This document shows, piece after piece, positions 21,240-28,474 of a DNA stretch of 34,268 bases. Position 1 is the first letter of the stretch, and every line of letters begins with the position of its first letter. Position numbers and translations under genes: made by a program. The stretch is from a virus. The stretch covers positions 1-34,268 of the IMG/VR virus record IMGVR_UViG_3300042691_004200. The stretch is one strand, 5' to 3'. The notes beneath the pieces are model-generated. The model did not search any database, was not told the origin of the DNA, and saw only the letters and a program-made list of their open reading frames with translations.

Positions 21240-23884
21240 CCTACTACCACCTTTGCTCTACGCATTGCCTGGAACAAATCACGCTCTGAATCAATTGACT
21301 GGTTTGGTGCCGCATAGTAATTGATGGAGGCACTACTGCTAGTCATGTTCATCATGCTTTCAAATCTGTCTAGCGGAATCACTACCTCTGGCCCAGCCTC
21401 GCCAATCAGTGCGTTAGTTGGACCCGTTACCAAACCGCCCTCAGCCAGTTTGACCTTTGGTGTTACCTGGGCTGGAATTTGTGGGACCTTTATTGCGGCG
21501 GCGGCGGCCTGAGCGGATGCAATCTGGCTTTGCAGTGCAGAAATCTGGCTGGCCAGTGCTTTTGCCGCACCTTTCATCTCAGCAATTTTAGTATTGAATT
21601 GTTTCTGGATGTTGGCTAGGTCTTTGTCAAAATTCTCTGCGGCTTTGAGCAATGCCTCTTGGAGAGCTTCCTCAGCCTCTTTGAGAGCTTTGTCACGCCT
21701 ATCCTTAGCCTCTTGGATTGCTCTATCCAATGCGGCCTGAGCCTCAACCAGAGCCTCATCACGGGCAATCTGAGCATCCACAATTGACTGGTTGAACTGA
21801 GCATTGATTTCAGCAATGGTCTCTTGATAAGCCTGGTTTTGTTCTTCCAGTGCAATGACCAGCTCTGCCTCAGCCGTTGCATAAAGTGCTTTTAGTTCTG
21901 AGGTTGCTAGGCCAGCTTCATCATAGATAGCCTGAGCCAGCGAATCCATAGCGGTTTCGCTCTGGTCCTCTAGCTGTCCATAAAGTGATTTCAGCTCTGC
22001 AATGGTGTCAGGGGTTGCGCCTAGGATGCTATTTGCCAGCTCATTACCTAGCTCAGTGCCCGCACCAACTACCTGCTCAATAAATGTCTGAGAGAATCCG
22101 AGAGCGTTTAGCTTGGCCGCATTGTCAATGAGTTGCTGTGAGGCCAGTAGCTTTTCACGCAAAACCTCAACCGTGCCATCAATTGAACCAGCCAACTCAT
22201 CACTGTCAAAGATGCTTGCAACATTGATAGCCACCGCATTACGGTAAGCATCACGCAATCTGTCCATTGATTGCTGAATGATGTCAGCCTGTCTCTGGGC
22301 AAAGTCTTTTTGAATCTGGCTGAGTCTCTTATTGTGCTCAGTGAGCGCACTAGCCAAACTCTCATCACGGCGTTTGGTTGCGGCATTGACTGCCTTATCA
22401 AATTGCTTTGCAATGTCGGCAGAACGCATGGCAAAAGTTTCATTTGCCTGGGCAACTGCCTCATTATAGGCTTCACCAATTTTGGTCTGTGCCGCTTCAA
22501 AATCTTTATTGAGGTCTGCTACCTCTTTGGCGTATTCTTGGCGTGCCTCTTTGAAACTGGCTCTAGTGTCTCTGATTAGTTTTCTAAGTTGCTCACGCTG
22601 ACTCTTAGCCGTGCCACCAGCCGCACCACCAGTGAATGTGAATGTTGGTGCTGGGACCTTGACACCTTTCATGGCATCAGCAAGTTGCTTTTGGTTATCT
22701 GCTAGGCGGTTACCAATTGCTCTAGCGGCGGCATCATCTGCGCTCTTATAGAGACCATCCACAAATCTGTTATAGCGTGTGAAGAATGTGGATGCGTTTT
22801 TGTATGCGCCCTCAAAGTCACCAGAGAAAATCTTGCTAAGGGTATCAGCAACATCTCCACCAATGTAGATGATTTGTGAGAAACCATTCACCAACATCTG
22901 GACAACATCCAAAATGTTTTCTAGGACCTTGGCGGCATCAATCCTACCAAATACCATTGCGAATGTTTCGCCAAATGCTTCAAATGTGCCAATAAGCTCA
23001 TTCCAAGCCTCACCCAAATCCGTGGTGGGGTCTTTGATTTGAGCTAAGCCATCACGGAATGTGACAACCAATTCCTCAAATGCTGGCATGAGGGCTAGGC
23101 CAATCTCAGTGCCTAGGTCTGCAAAGGTTGCCTGGATGGTCTTGATGGCGTTGCCAAATGTGTCAGCATAATTGACAAAATCACCCTGGCGCACGCCAAG
23201 CTGTTCCATGATTGCGCCTTGACGCAAAATGGTTTTCTCATTCTGGGTCATGCTGTCATAGACATCACCCAGACCTTGCTCCATGGCGTATGCCTTTAGA
23301 GTGGTATCATCAATAAAAATCTGGAAATTTCTCAGCGGCTCTGATTGTCCTGCAAGTCCAGACTGCAATGCCTGGAGAGCTTGCTCAACTGGGACATCAT
23401 TGAATGATGCTAGGTCACCAGCGGCCTGGAGCAAATCAATGCTGAAATCTGCGGCGGCTTGCCCGCTCAATCCTGCGGCGGTAGCGAAACCACCAAATGC
23501 TTTTGCGGCTCTTAGTGCTTCGGTCTCAGATAGACCAATGCTAGTTGCGGCGGTGTCTGCGAATGTTTGGACTGCATCAGCACCATCCAAGAAAATCTGA
23601 TTGACACCCTCAAATTCCGCATAGAATCCAGATGCGGCTGTGAGTGCTTTGCTGATTGCCACGCCACCAGCAACCACGGCAGTAGTAAGTGCACCGCCAA
23701 TAACAGAACCCAAAGATGGGCCCTGAGACATTGCATCCTTGAAACCCTTTTTGAATGTTTCGCCAGCGGAGAGGCCCTTTTGTGCGCCAAGCTCAGGGAT
23801 GCCAGCAAGTTCTTTGGCAATACCTGCCTGGAAACCCTTGGCAACTGGGATGAGTGTTACATACGCATAGGCTTGTTCTGCCAA
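21233..23884 (-). CDS. Tail tape measure protein
   Basis: An 883-aa protein. The N-terminal part has a hydrophobic segment (SVIGGALTTAVVAGGVAISKAL, about residues 60-80) and a tape-measure domain (TETEALRAAKAFGGFATAAGL, LQSGLAGQSEPLRNF). A long helical region (about 430-800) contains repeated Ala/Glu/Asp-rich heptads (EAQAALDRAIQEAKDRRDKA). The end has ALIGEAGPEVVIPL, common in tape measures. The start is a TTG with GGAG 7 bases upstream. Length sets tail length, here about 130 nm by the usual 0.15 nm per residue rule. Confidence 0.95.
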   Translation of the reverse strand: MAEQAYAYVTLIPVAKGFQAGIAKELAGIPELGAQKGLSAGETFKKGFKDAMSQGPSLGSVIGGALTTAVVAGGVAISKALTAASGFYAEFEGVNQIFLDGADAVQTFADTAATSIGLSETEALRAAKAFGGFATAAGLSGQAAADFSIDLLQAAGDLASFNDVPVEQALQALQSGLAGQSEPLRNFQIFIDDTTLKAYAMEQGLGDVYDSMTQNEKTILRQGAIMEQLGVRQGDFVNYADTFGNAIKTIQATFADLGTEIGLALMPAFEELVVTFRDGLAQIKDPTTDLGEAWNELIGTFEAFGETFAMVFGRIDAAKVLENILDVVQMLVNGFSQIIYIGGDVADTLSKIFSGDFEGAYKNASTFFTRYNRFVDGLYKSADDAAARAIGNRLADNQKQLADAMKGVKVPAPTFTFTGGAAGGTAKSQREQLRKLIRDTRASFKEARQEYAKEVADLNKDFEAAQTKIGEAYNEAVAQANETFAMRSADIAKQFDKAVNAATKRRDESLASALTEHNKRLSQIQKDFAQRQADIIQQSMDRLRDAYRNAVAINVASIFDSDELAGSIDGTVEVLREKLLASQQLIDNAAKLNALGFSQTFIEQVVGAGTELGNELANSILGATPDTIAELKSLYGQLEDQSETAMDSLAQAIYDEAGLATSELKALYATAEAELVIALEEQNQAYQETIAEINAQFNQSIVDAQIARDEALVEAQAALDRAIQEAKDRRDKALKEAEEALQEALLKAAENFDKDLANIQKQFNTKIAEMKGAAKALASQISALQSQIASAQAAAAAIKVPQIPAQVTPKVKLAEGGLVTGPTNALIGEAGPEVVIPLDRFESMMNMTSSSASINYYAAPNQSIDSERDLFQAMRRAKVVVGW

Positions 23885-24267
23885 TCTAGTTCTCCATCTT
23901 TCGCACGCTTTAGAATTTCTCTAGCATCTTTTCTGGCTTTACCCTTTGCCTTGACATTTGGGTCTCTCCAAGGTCTTGGATAGGGTTTTGGTTTTCTCTT
24001 ACCTGAATAAACCTGGGCCAGCAAATCATAAGTGGCAACATTGACTGTCCACTCATAACTGATTGGATGCTTCCATCCTGCAACTGCGGCATGGAGCCAA
24101 CTAGATGGGTCTCTTAGTAAGACATCTACTAGTAGAACTAGCTCATCAAAATTCACCTTAGCGGGATTGATTCCCAATTTTCTAAGGTCATAAACTAGTT
24201 CAGCTTCATGCTCCGAGATTACACTGTGGAGCCAGAATCTTTTGGGCCCTGAATGTGCTCCAACCAA
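23857..24267 (-). CDS. Tail assembly chaperone, -1 frameshift extension
   Basis: The downstream reading frame of the chaperone pair, without a start of its own. A -1 slip at CCCAAAA (24240-24246) joins residue K87 of the upstream ORF to RFWLHSVISEHEAEL of this frame, giving a fusion of about 214 aa. The extension ends in a basic stretch (KAKGKARKDAREILKRAKDG) and overlaps the tape measure start by 28 bases. As in lambda G/GT, the fusion would bind the tape measure during tail assembly. Confidence 0.85.
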   Translation of the reverse strand: MVGAHSGPKRFWLHSVISEHEAELVYDLRKLGINPAKVNFDELVLLVDVLLRDPSSWLHAAVAGWKHPISYEWTVNVATYDLLAQVYSGKRKPKPYPRPWRDPNVKAKGKARKDAREILKRAKDGELDWQNKPMRM

Positions 24268-24500
24268 ATCTTTGCAAGTGGGCCAAGGTCATCCTGGGCA
24301 ATCGCACTTTTGAAATCCGCTGGGACTACATCAGATAAGAACACGGCTAGAAATGCTTCATCTCCGCCGTCTTTTTGTGAGGCAATCATTTTCTCAACCA
24401 TTGCGCCTGAGATTTTGCCTGGTAGCACATAGACCTTGCCGTCATACTCAACTTTTAGGTCTGGTCTTTTTTGTGCTGTTTCTAATTTGATAACTGACAT
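24219..24500 (-). CDS. Tail assembly chaperone, short form
   Basis: A 93-aa protein (MSVIKLETAQKRPDLKVEYD) with AAGAGA before the ATG. It lies between the major tail protein and the tape measure, the fixed site of the siphophage chaperone. Its last codons contain the slippery heptamer in the correct frame (C CCA AAA), so most ribosomes make the short form and a fraction makes the fusion. Confidence 0.85.
   Translation of the reverse strand: MSVIKLETAQKRPDLKVEYDGKVYVLPGKISGAMVEKMIASQKDGGDEAFLAVFLSDVVPADFKSAIAQDDLGPLAKIWLEHIQGPKDSGSTV
24240..24246 (-). other. -1 programmed frameshift site CCCAAAA
   Basis: On the minus strand the heptamer is read as C CCA AAA in the 0 frame, fitting X XXY YYZ. 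After slippage the next codon is AGA, entering the 23857-24267 frame. It lies 20 bases before the 0-frame stop. No strong downstream pseudoknot was identified by eye. Confidence 0.8.
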
Positions 24501-24521
24501 TTTGTCTCTTTTCTAGATAGA

Positions 24522-24544
24522 GGGAGGGGTTTGTGGCCCCTCCC
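24522..24544. terminator. Hairpin after the major tail gene
   Basis: Perfect 8-bp G/C-rich stem GGGAGGGG/CCCCTCCC with a 7-base loop, in the gap between the major tail gene and the chaperone. On the minus strand it is followed by TCTATCT rather than a T-run, so it is probably a partial terminator or a 3' stabilising structure. Confidence 0.65.
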
Positions 24545-24559
24545 CCATCATAGCATTAT

Positions 24560-25090
24560 TTATGCCTCTAGCTGTGAGAACCACTTCTTGAATGTCACGC
24601 TGTCGGTGTCTGCATAGGCGGTGATGGTCACATTGTAACCAATTGCCTCACCTGATGCTAGGGTGCGCTCTCCCACTGCGGTTACTTCACCCGCTGGGAT
24701 GTAGGTGCGCTCCACAATGTCACCATCTACAACATCAATCACAAATGACTTACGGCCACCCTGCTTTGTAGGGTCTCCATCAAGTTCACCTGATGTCAGG
24801 GTGCTACCAAAGTAAAGCTCTAGGACATCTTCATTGGTCTCAATGAATGTCATTGCTACTGAGTAAGTTCCCTCAGAAACTACTTCACGCACTAGAGCAC
24901 CGTTTTGCCATGCTCTAATCTGTGAGGTGGTCTTGTCAATAGTCTCAGTGATTCCGTCAGCCGATACATAGCCAAGGTCAGTGAAACCAGTTAGGACTGA
25001 GCTGGATGATGATGGAGCGGTTGCGCTGGTTGGACCAACATACACCGCACCCGTCACTGCAACTCTTACATTGTCTGAATCTAGTGCCAT
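24560..25090 (-). CDS. Major tail (tube) protein
   Basis: A 176-aa protein with the tail-tube pattern: MALDSDNVRVAVTGAVYVGPT, GFTDLGYVSADGITETIDKTT, and SYSVAMTFIETNEDVLELYFGS-type strands. A C-terminal strand set follows with RTYIPAGEVTAVGER and YNVTITAYADTDSVTFKKWF. It would stack as hexamers to form the tube. GGAAA precedes the ATG. A stable hairpin follows the gene. Confidence 0.9.
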   Translation of the reverse strand: MALDSDNVRVAVTGAVYVGPTSATAPSSSSSVLTGFTDLGYVSADGITETIDKTTSQIRAWQNGALVREVVSEGTYSVAMTFIETNEDVLELYFGSTLTSGELDGDPTKQGGRKSFVIDVVDGDIVERTYIPAGEVTAVGERTLASGEAIGYNVTITAYADTDSVTFKKWFSQLEA

Positions 25091-25112
25091 TATTTATTTC
25101 CAATCTAACTAG

Positions 25113-25499
25113 TTAGAGGTTGGTGCCTCTATGTGTTACGGCAAAGCGCATAAATCTACGCTCTCCCTTTAGGTCTGTCACATCCTGGATGGAGGACTGA
25201 ACAGATGTAGCCACAATGGGATTTCCATCTGGCAAGTCATCAAAAATTGCTTCAACCAGTATGGCTAAAGTCTCTGCATTTGCATAGCTAGTCTCATAGA
25301 TGTTCACACCTATAACTGAGCTCATTACGGTTTTGCTGTCACGGCTTCCACCGTCACGCCTAAGTATTACCTGAGATGCGCTGTCATTGGCTTTGATACC
25401 AACTCTAGTGGATGTGTATCCTCTGGCGGTTAGCTCTGTGCCAATCCGCTCAACTAGATGCGCCATGATGTCACTAAAAATAACACCATCAGCCATCAT
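25113..25499 (-). CDS. Tail terminator (tail completion) protein
   Basis: A 128-aa protein located directly before the major tail gene. MMADGVIFSDIMAHLVERIG and VILRRDGGSRDSKTVMSSVIGVNIY and QDVTDLKGERRFMRFAVTHRG fit the small alpha/beta fold of the terminator proteins that cap the tube and join it to the head. Start at the first or second Met; the frame overlaps the previous gene by 4 bases. Confidence 0.7.
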   Translation of the reverse strand: MMADGVIFSDIMAHLVERIGTELTARGYTSTRVGIKANDSASQVILRRDGGSRDSKTVMSSVIGVNIYETSYANAETLAILVEAIFDDLPDGNPIVATSVQSSIQDVTDLKGERRFMRFAVTHRGTNL

Positions 25500-25795
25500 G
25501 CACCTCTCTTAGGTTTTGGGGTTTTGATTTTTGTTCCACGGCGGCCACCAGATAAATCTAACGCTCTGGATAGGTCACCAGTATTTGCTTCATCAAAATC
25601 AGAGCCCCTGGATACCTTTACGGCTACACGGGTTGGCCTCATTACCGCCTCTAGTTTTGAGCCTGGCAATGCGCTTTGAACTGGCAACATCCTCATTACC
25701 AATCCAGCCCTGATTTCATTTGACTGTAAAAGTTCTCTCATGCCCTGTCTATGGAGATAAACCCTACCGTTACCACCAGGGATTTTACTAGCCAT
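25496..25795 (-). CDS. Head-tail connector (HK97 gp10-like position)
   Basis: About 99 aa from the ATG at 25795 (MASKIPGGNGRVYLHRQGMRE), with AGAGAG upstream; the frame to 25873 has no RBS and would overlap the neighbour heavily. Basic, ending in GGRRGTKIKTPKPKRGA. Position between head closure and tail terminator suggests a neck or tail-component protein; sequence family not certain. Confidence 0.6.
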   Translation of the reverse strand: MASKIPGGNGRVYLHRQGMRELLQSNEIRAGLVMRMLPVQSALPGSKLEAVMRPTRVAVKVSRGSDFDEANTGDLSRALDLSGGRRGTKIKTPKPKRGA

Positions 25796-26108
25796 TGATT
25801 TCTCTCTGTAAGTCAATAACTGTGCCTGGTGTCCAATTGCCCAGGCCATTGCGCCAATCAAATGGCTCACCATCTACCACATAACGCTCACCACGCACCA
25901 CAAACACATCATCTACTTTGATTTCTGTGGCTGGTGGTAAGTAGAGCGTGAGACCTGATGTGACTGTGATTTCAGCCGCACCAACTGTCTTGGAGCCAGT
26001 CCTAGCCGCTACTATCCCAGTGAGTGGGATTTCAGTGGTGACAATGATTGGCTCACCATAAGCATCAGTCCCGCTGGAACTTTGTCGGATTTGGGTAATA
26101 GATTCCAT
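25788..26108 (-). CDS. Head closure/stopper protein
   Basis: A 106-aa beta-rich protein (MESITQIRQSSSGTDAYGEP) with the VFVVRGERYVVDGEPFDWRNG segment typical of head-closure proteins such as SPP1 gp16-type. AGGAA is 9 bases before the ATG. It overlaps the adaptor gene by 44 bases, longer than usual in this genome. Confidence 0.7.
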   Translation of the reverse strand: MESITQIRQSSSGTDAYGEPIIVTTEIPLTGIVAARTGSKTVGAAEITVTSGLTLYLPPATEIKVDDVFVVRGERYVVDGEPFDWRNGLGNWTPGTVIDLQREING

Positions 26109-26667
26109 AGTTGCCGTTTCCTAGGATTGATGTGGAGCGGAATGTCAGACCACGGTAGTAGTCTGCAACCTTTGCCTCTGCGGGGCTCATCATTACTTGG
26201 CCACCAACTGCCCATGTTGCATAGGACTGTGAGAATGGGCCAACACTTTGCTGAGTGACACCTGCGGCGGCATCTGGGCTGATTGATAAGGTGCGGGCAA
26301 CCATGCCAGCTACACACGCAACCACATCCGCTGGGATAGTGGCAGAACCGTGCTCATAAGTCACGGTCACTGGTGTGTATGCACCTAGGTCATAGAGGCT
26401 TTGATGTCCATCAAAAGTGTAATCAATCTCTACACCATCAATGTCCTTGACTTCAACAACCTCAATCACTGGCCTCTGCACCAATCGGACAATCCCATCT
26501 TTGGGGAATAGCCTCACTGTGCTCTCGCCAACTTCAAATTTTTGCACTGCACGCTGGACAAATAGCGCACTGGCATCTTCCAAGTAGGCGGCGGCTTTTG
26601 GCTGTTCGGCTACGGTTAGGCTACGCCCTAGGCGTGCCTCTACATCTGCAATGGTGGCCAGTGCCAT
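26065..26667 (-). CDS. Head-tail adaptor protein
   Basis: A 200-aa protein (MALATIADVEARLGRSLTVA) placed after the capsid gene. The initial helix ADVEARLGRSLTVAEQPKAAAYLEDAS is the usual start of gp6/gp15-like adaptors, followed by strands with GIVRLVQRPVIEVVEV and YEHGSATIPADVVACVAGMVART. It would bind below the portal and connect head to stopper. Confidence 0.85.
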   Translation of the reverse strand: MALATIADVEARLGRSLTVAEQPKAAAYLEDASALFVQRAVQKFEVGESTVRLFPKDGIVRLVQRPVIEVVEVKDIDGVEIDYTFDGHQSLYDLGAYTPVTVTYEHGSATIPADVVACVAGMVARTLSISPDAAAGVTQQSVGPFSQSYATWAVGGQVMMSPAEAKVADYYRGLTFRSTSILGNGNYGIYYPNPTKFQRD

Positions 26668-26699
26668 CTATGACCTCTCTAAAAATTGTGTGGTTATGA

Positions 26700-26729
26700 C
26701 TGAGGGCCCCAGTTGCCCAGGGCCCTCAG
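26700..26729. terminator. Hairpin after the capsid gene
   Basis: Perfect 10-bp stem CTGAGGGCCC/GGGCCCTCAG with a 10-base loop, about 12 bases after the capsid stop. There is no T-run on the minus strand, so it is more likely an attenuator or 3' end stabiliser than a full terminator. Confidence 0.65.
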
Positions 26730-26741
26730 CGGTTAGGTTAT

Positions 26742-27560
26742 TTAGGCGGCTGGAGCCGATACATAACGGACAACTGCCTCAGTCTTTACAACCTTTGAAC
26801 CATAAACATTTAGTCCACGCACAATGTCAGCGAACTTGGTTGGGTTGCGTAGGCTCTCCAGGGATTCAATCTGGTTTACAAATGCAACCATGTCCTGGTG
26901 GTAACCGATAGCGGCTGGGCGGTCTACATCTACCAATGGGCTCTCTAGAACATCCATTCCGTATAGGCGTAGAATCTGGCCATCACGGAGCTCAGTTGAG
27001 GAACCTGCGGCACCGACATCTGATAGGTCAGCAAGTAGTAGGTCAGCCATGTCTGGGTTTACTACTACAAAGCGGCCAGCGGATGGAACCTTAGCCTCAG
27101 TTAGAGCTTTGCGGATTGCACGGATAGCGGCCTTAGCTTCGGCTGGGGTGTCTACAACAACTGAGGATGGGTTGCCCTGAGTTGAGTTATTTAGCATCTG
27201 GTCAATTACATAAGCCTCAGCATCCTCTGCTAGGGCACGGCCAGCGGCCTCAGTCCAAGCGTTGAACTCACCTGCGGCCTGAACACGGTCCACATCATCC
27301 ACATTGACAGAGAACGCCTTTTCCTGGTCAATTAGTAGCTGGACCTCAGTGTCGGACAGAGCCTCTGCGGTGATGCTACGGCCAGCGGCGGCGTAGTCCA
27401 CTACGGTTGGGGTGGTTGCATTGATGATGTGCACTGTGTTTCCACGGGTTGCAACACCAGAATACTGGGTGTTTAGGGTAGGGATAACAATCTGGTTAGC
27501 AATGAATGATTGCGTAACACCTGCCGCCCATACCTCTGGAATAAAGTTATTGATTGCCAT
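26742..27560 (-). CDS. Major capsid protein
   Basis: A 272-aa protein (MAINNFIPEVWAAGVTQSFIANQ) with the actinophage capsid pattern NTVHIINATTPTVVDYAAAGR, DQEKAFSVNVDDVDRVQAAGEFN and RFVVVNPDMADLLLADLSDV. It should adopt the HK97 fold. No protease gene was identified and no long N-terminal delta domain is present; a separate scaffold is encoded upstream. AAGAGA precedes the ATG. A strong hairpin follows the gene. Confidence 0.95.
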   Translation of the reverse strand: MAINNFIPEVWAAGVTQSFIANQIVIPTLNTQYSGVATRGNTVHIINATTPTVVDYAAAGRSITAEALSDTEVQLLIDQEKAFSVNVDDVDRVQAAGEFNAWTEAAGRALAEDAEAYVIDQMLNNSTQGNPSSVVVDTPAEAKAAIRAIRKALTEAKVPSAGRFVVVNPDMADLLLADLSDVGAAGSSTELRDGQILRLYGMDVLESPLVDVDRPAAIGYHQDMVAFVNQIESLESLRNPTKFADIVRGLNVYGSKVVKTEAVVRYVSAPAA

Positions 27561-27572
27561 TATTTCTCTTTC

Positions 27573-28160
27573 TTATAGTTTGCCCATTAGGGAATCTAGG
27601 CGGCCCTCTTTACGGGCCTGTAAGATTTCCGCTGGGGACATGTTTTGGAGCTCATCTCTTGAACGGATTTGAGCTTTGCTCGGATTATTTCCACGGGCAC
27701 CCTGCGCCAAGTCTGGAGCTGGAATGTCTGCGGTTTTGCTATGCGCCTCAACCCATGACTGAATAGCCTCTGAGTTTGGATTGCCGTCATCATCTATAAA
27801 TGCGGATTTGTCAAAAGACAATAAAGCACCAGCATCTAGCAATCTGCCGTTGAGCTGTGATTTGAGTTCTGCATCCACCAACTTACCAGCGAACTCACGG
27901 CGCACTGCCAAAGCTGTTTGCTCTTTAGTTTCTGCAATCAGTCTTTCAGTGTCGGATAGCTGGGATTTTTTGATTTCCTCTAACTCTTTAGCGGCGGCAA
28001 TGTTTGCTTTTGCTTGCTGTTCATTTTTGCGGCTCAGAGATTTCCACTTTTCTACCTCAGCCTGGAGCTTTTCAGTTTCAGAAATTTCTGGGGTAGCGGT
28101 GTCAGTGACCTCAGCCTCAATTGGCTGTGAATCAATCTGCTCTGTTTCTTTGTCAGTCAT
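27573..28160 (-). CDS. Capsid scaffold protein
   Basis: A 195-aa acidic, helical protein. The N-terminal ~50 residues are disordered and acidic, then comes a coiled coil (KLQAEVEKWKSLSRKNEQQA...ERLIAETKEQTALAVRREFA) and a basic C-terminal tail for capsid binding (SKAQIRSRDELQNMSPAEIL). It lies directly before the capsid gene. GGAG is 8 bases before the ATG, within a motif shared with the small terminase start. Confidence 0.85.
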   Translation of the reverse strand: MTDKETEQIDSQPIEAEVTDTATPEISETEKLQAEVEKWKSLSRKNEQQAKANIAAAKELEEIKKSQLSDTERLIAETKEQTALAVRREFAGKLVDAELKSQLNGRLLDAGALLSFDKSAFIDDDGNPNSEAIQSWVEAHSKTADIPAPDLAQGARGNNPSKAQIRSRDELQNMSPAEILQARKEGRLDSLMGKL

Positions 28161-28188
28161 TATGGTCTCCGTTTCGGATAGGGTGTGC

Positions 28189-28220
28189 GCTCTTTTCAGA
28201 GCTAATCAGCGATTTGCTGA
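28189..28220. repeat. Two adjacent small hairpins before the scaffold gene
   Basis: GCTCT/AGAGC around TTTC (28189-28202) and TCAGC/GCTGA around GATTT (28206-28220). They fill the ~60-bp gap before the scaffold gene. On the minus strand the first has a GAAA tetraloop. They may fold in the mRNA; no T-run and no clear promoter were seen. Confidence 0.4.
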
Positions 28221-28223
28221 AAT

Positions 28224-28463
28224 CTAGAATTTAGTGATTTGGTCTGGCAGATTTTCCTCTGCCACATTTTCCAAATCTGGTGAACCAGTAGCGGTGAGAT
28301 AGCCAAGATAATCACTGGCTACCCATTCATTTGCATCTCTGTCCCACTTATAGTCTTTGAATGAGTATTCAGTTCTAAAAACTCTTGCATACAATGCTGA
28401 GCCCTCATCCAGTGGCTTTGCGCCAACTGCGGCACTATAAATGAAATACAAAACTCTGTTCAC
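28224..28463 (-). CDS. 79-aa protein following the MuF gene
   Basis: Starts at a GTG with AGGA 7 bases upstream (MNRVLYFIYSAAVGAKPLDE). The core SALYARVFRTEYSFKDYKWDRDANEWVASDYLG is acidic and aromatic. Similar small proteins occur in actinophage head operons without known role. Its place directly after a MuF gene with a toxin-like domain also fits an immunity protein. Both options are inference; no family was recognised with certainty. Confidence 0.55.
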   Translation of the reverse strand: MNRVLYFIYSAAVGAKPLDEGSALYARVFRTEYSFKDYKWDRDANEWVASDYLGYLTATGSPDLENVAEENLPDQITKF

Positions 28464-28474
28464 AATGGTCCTAT

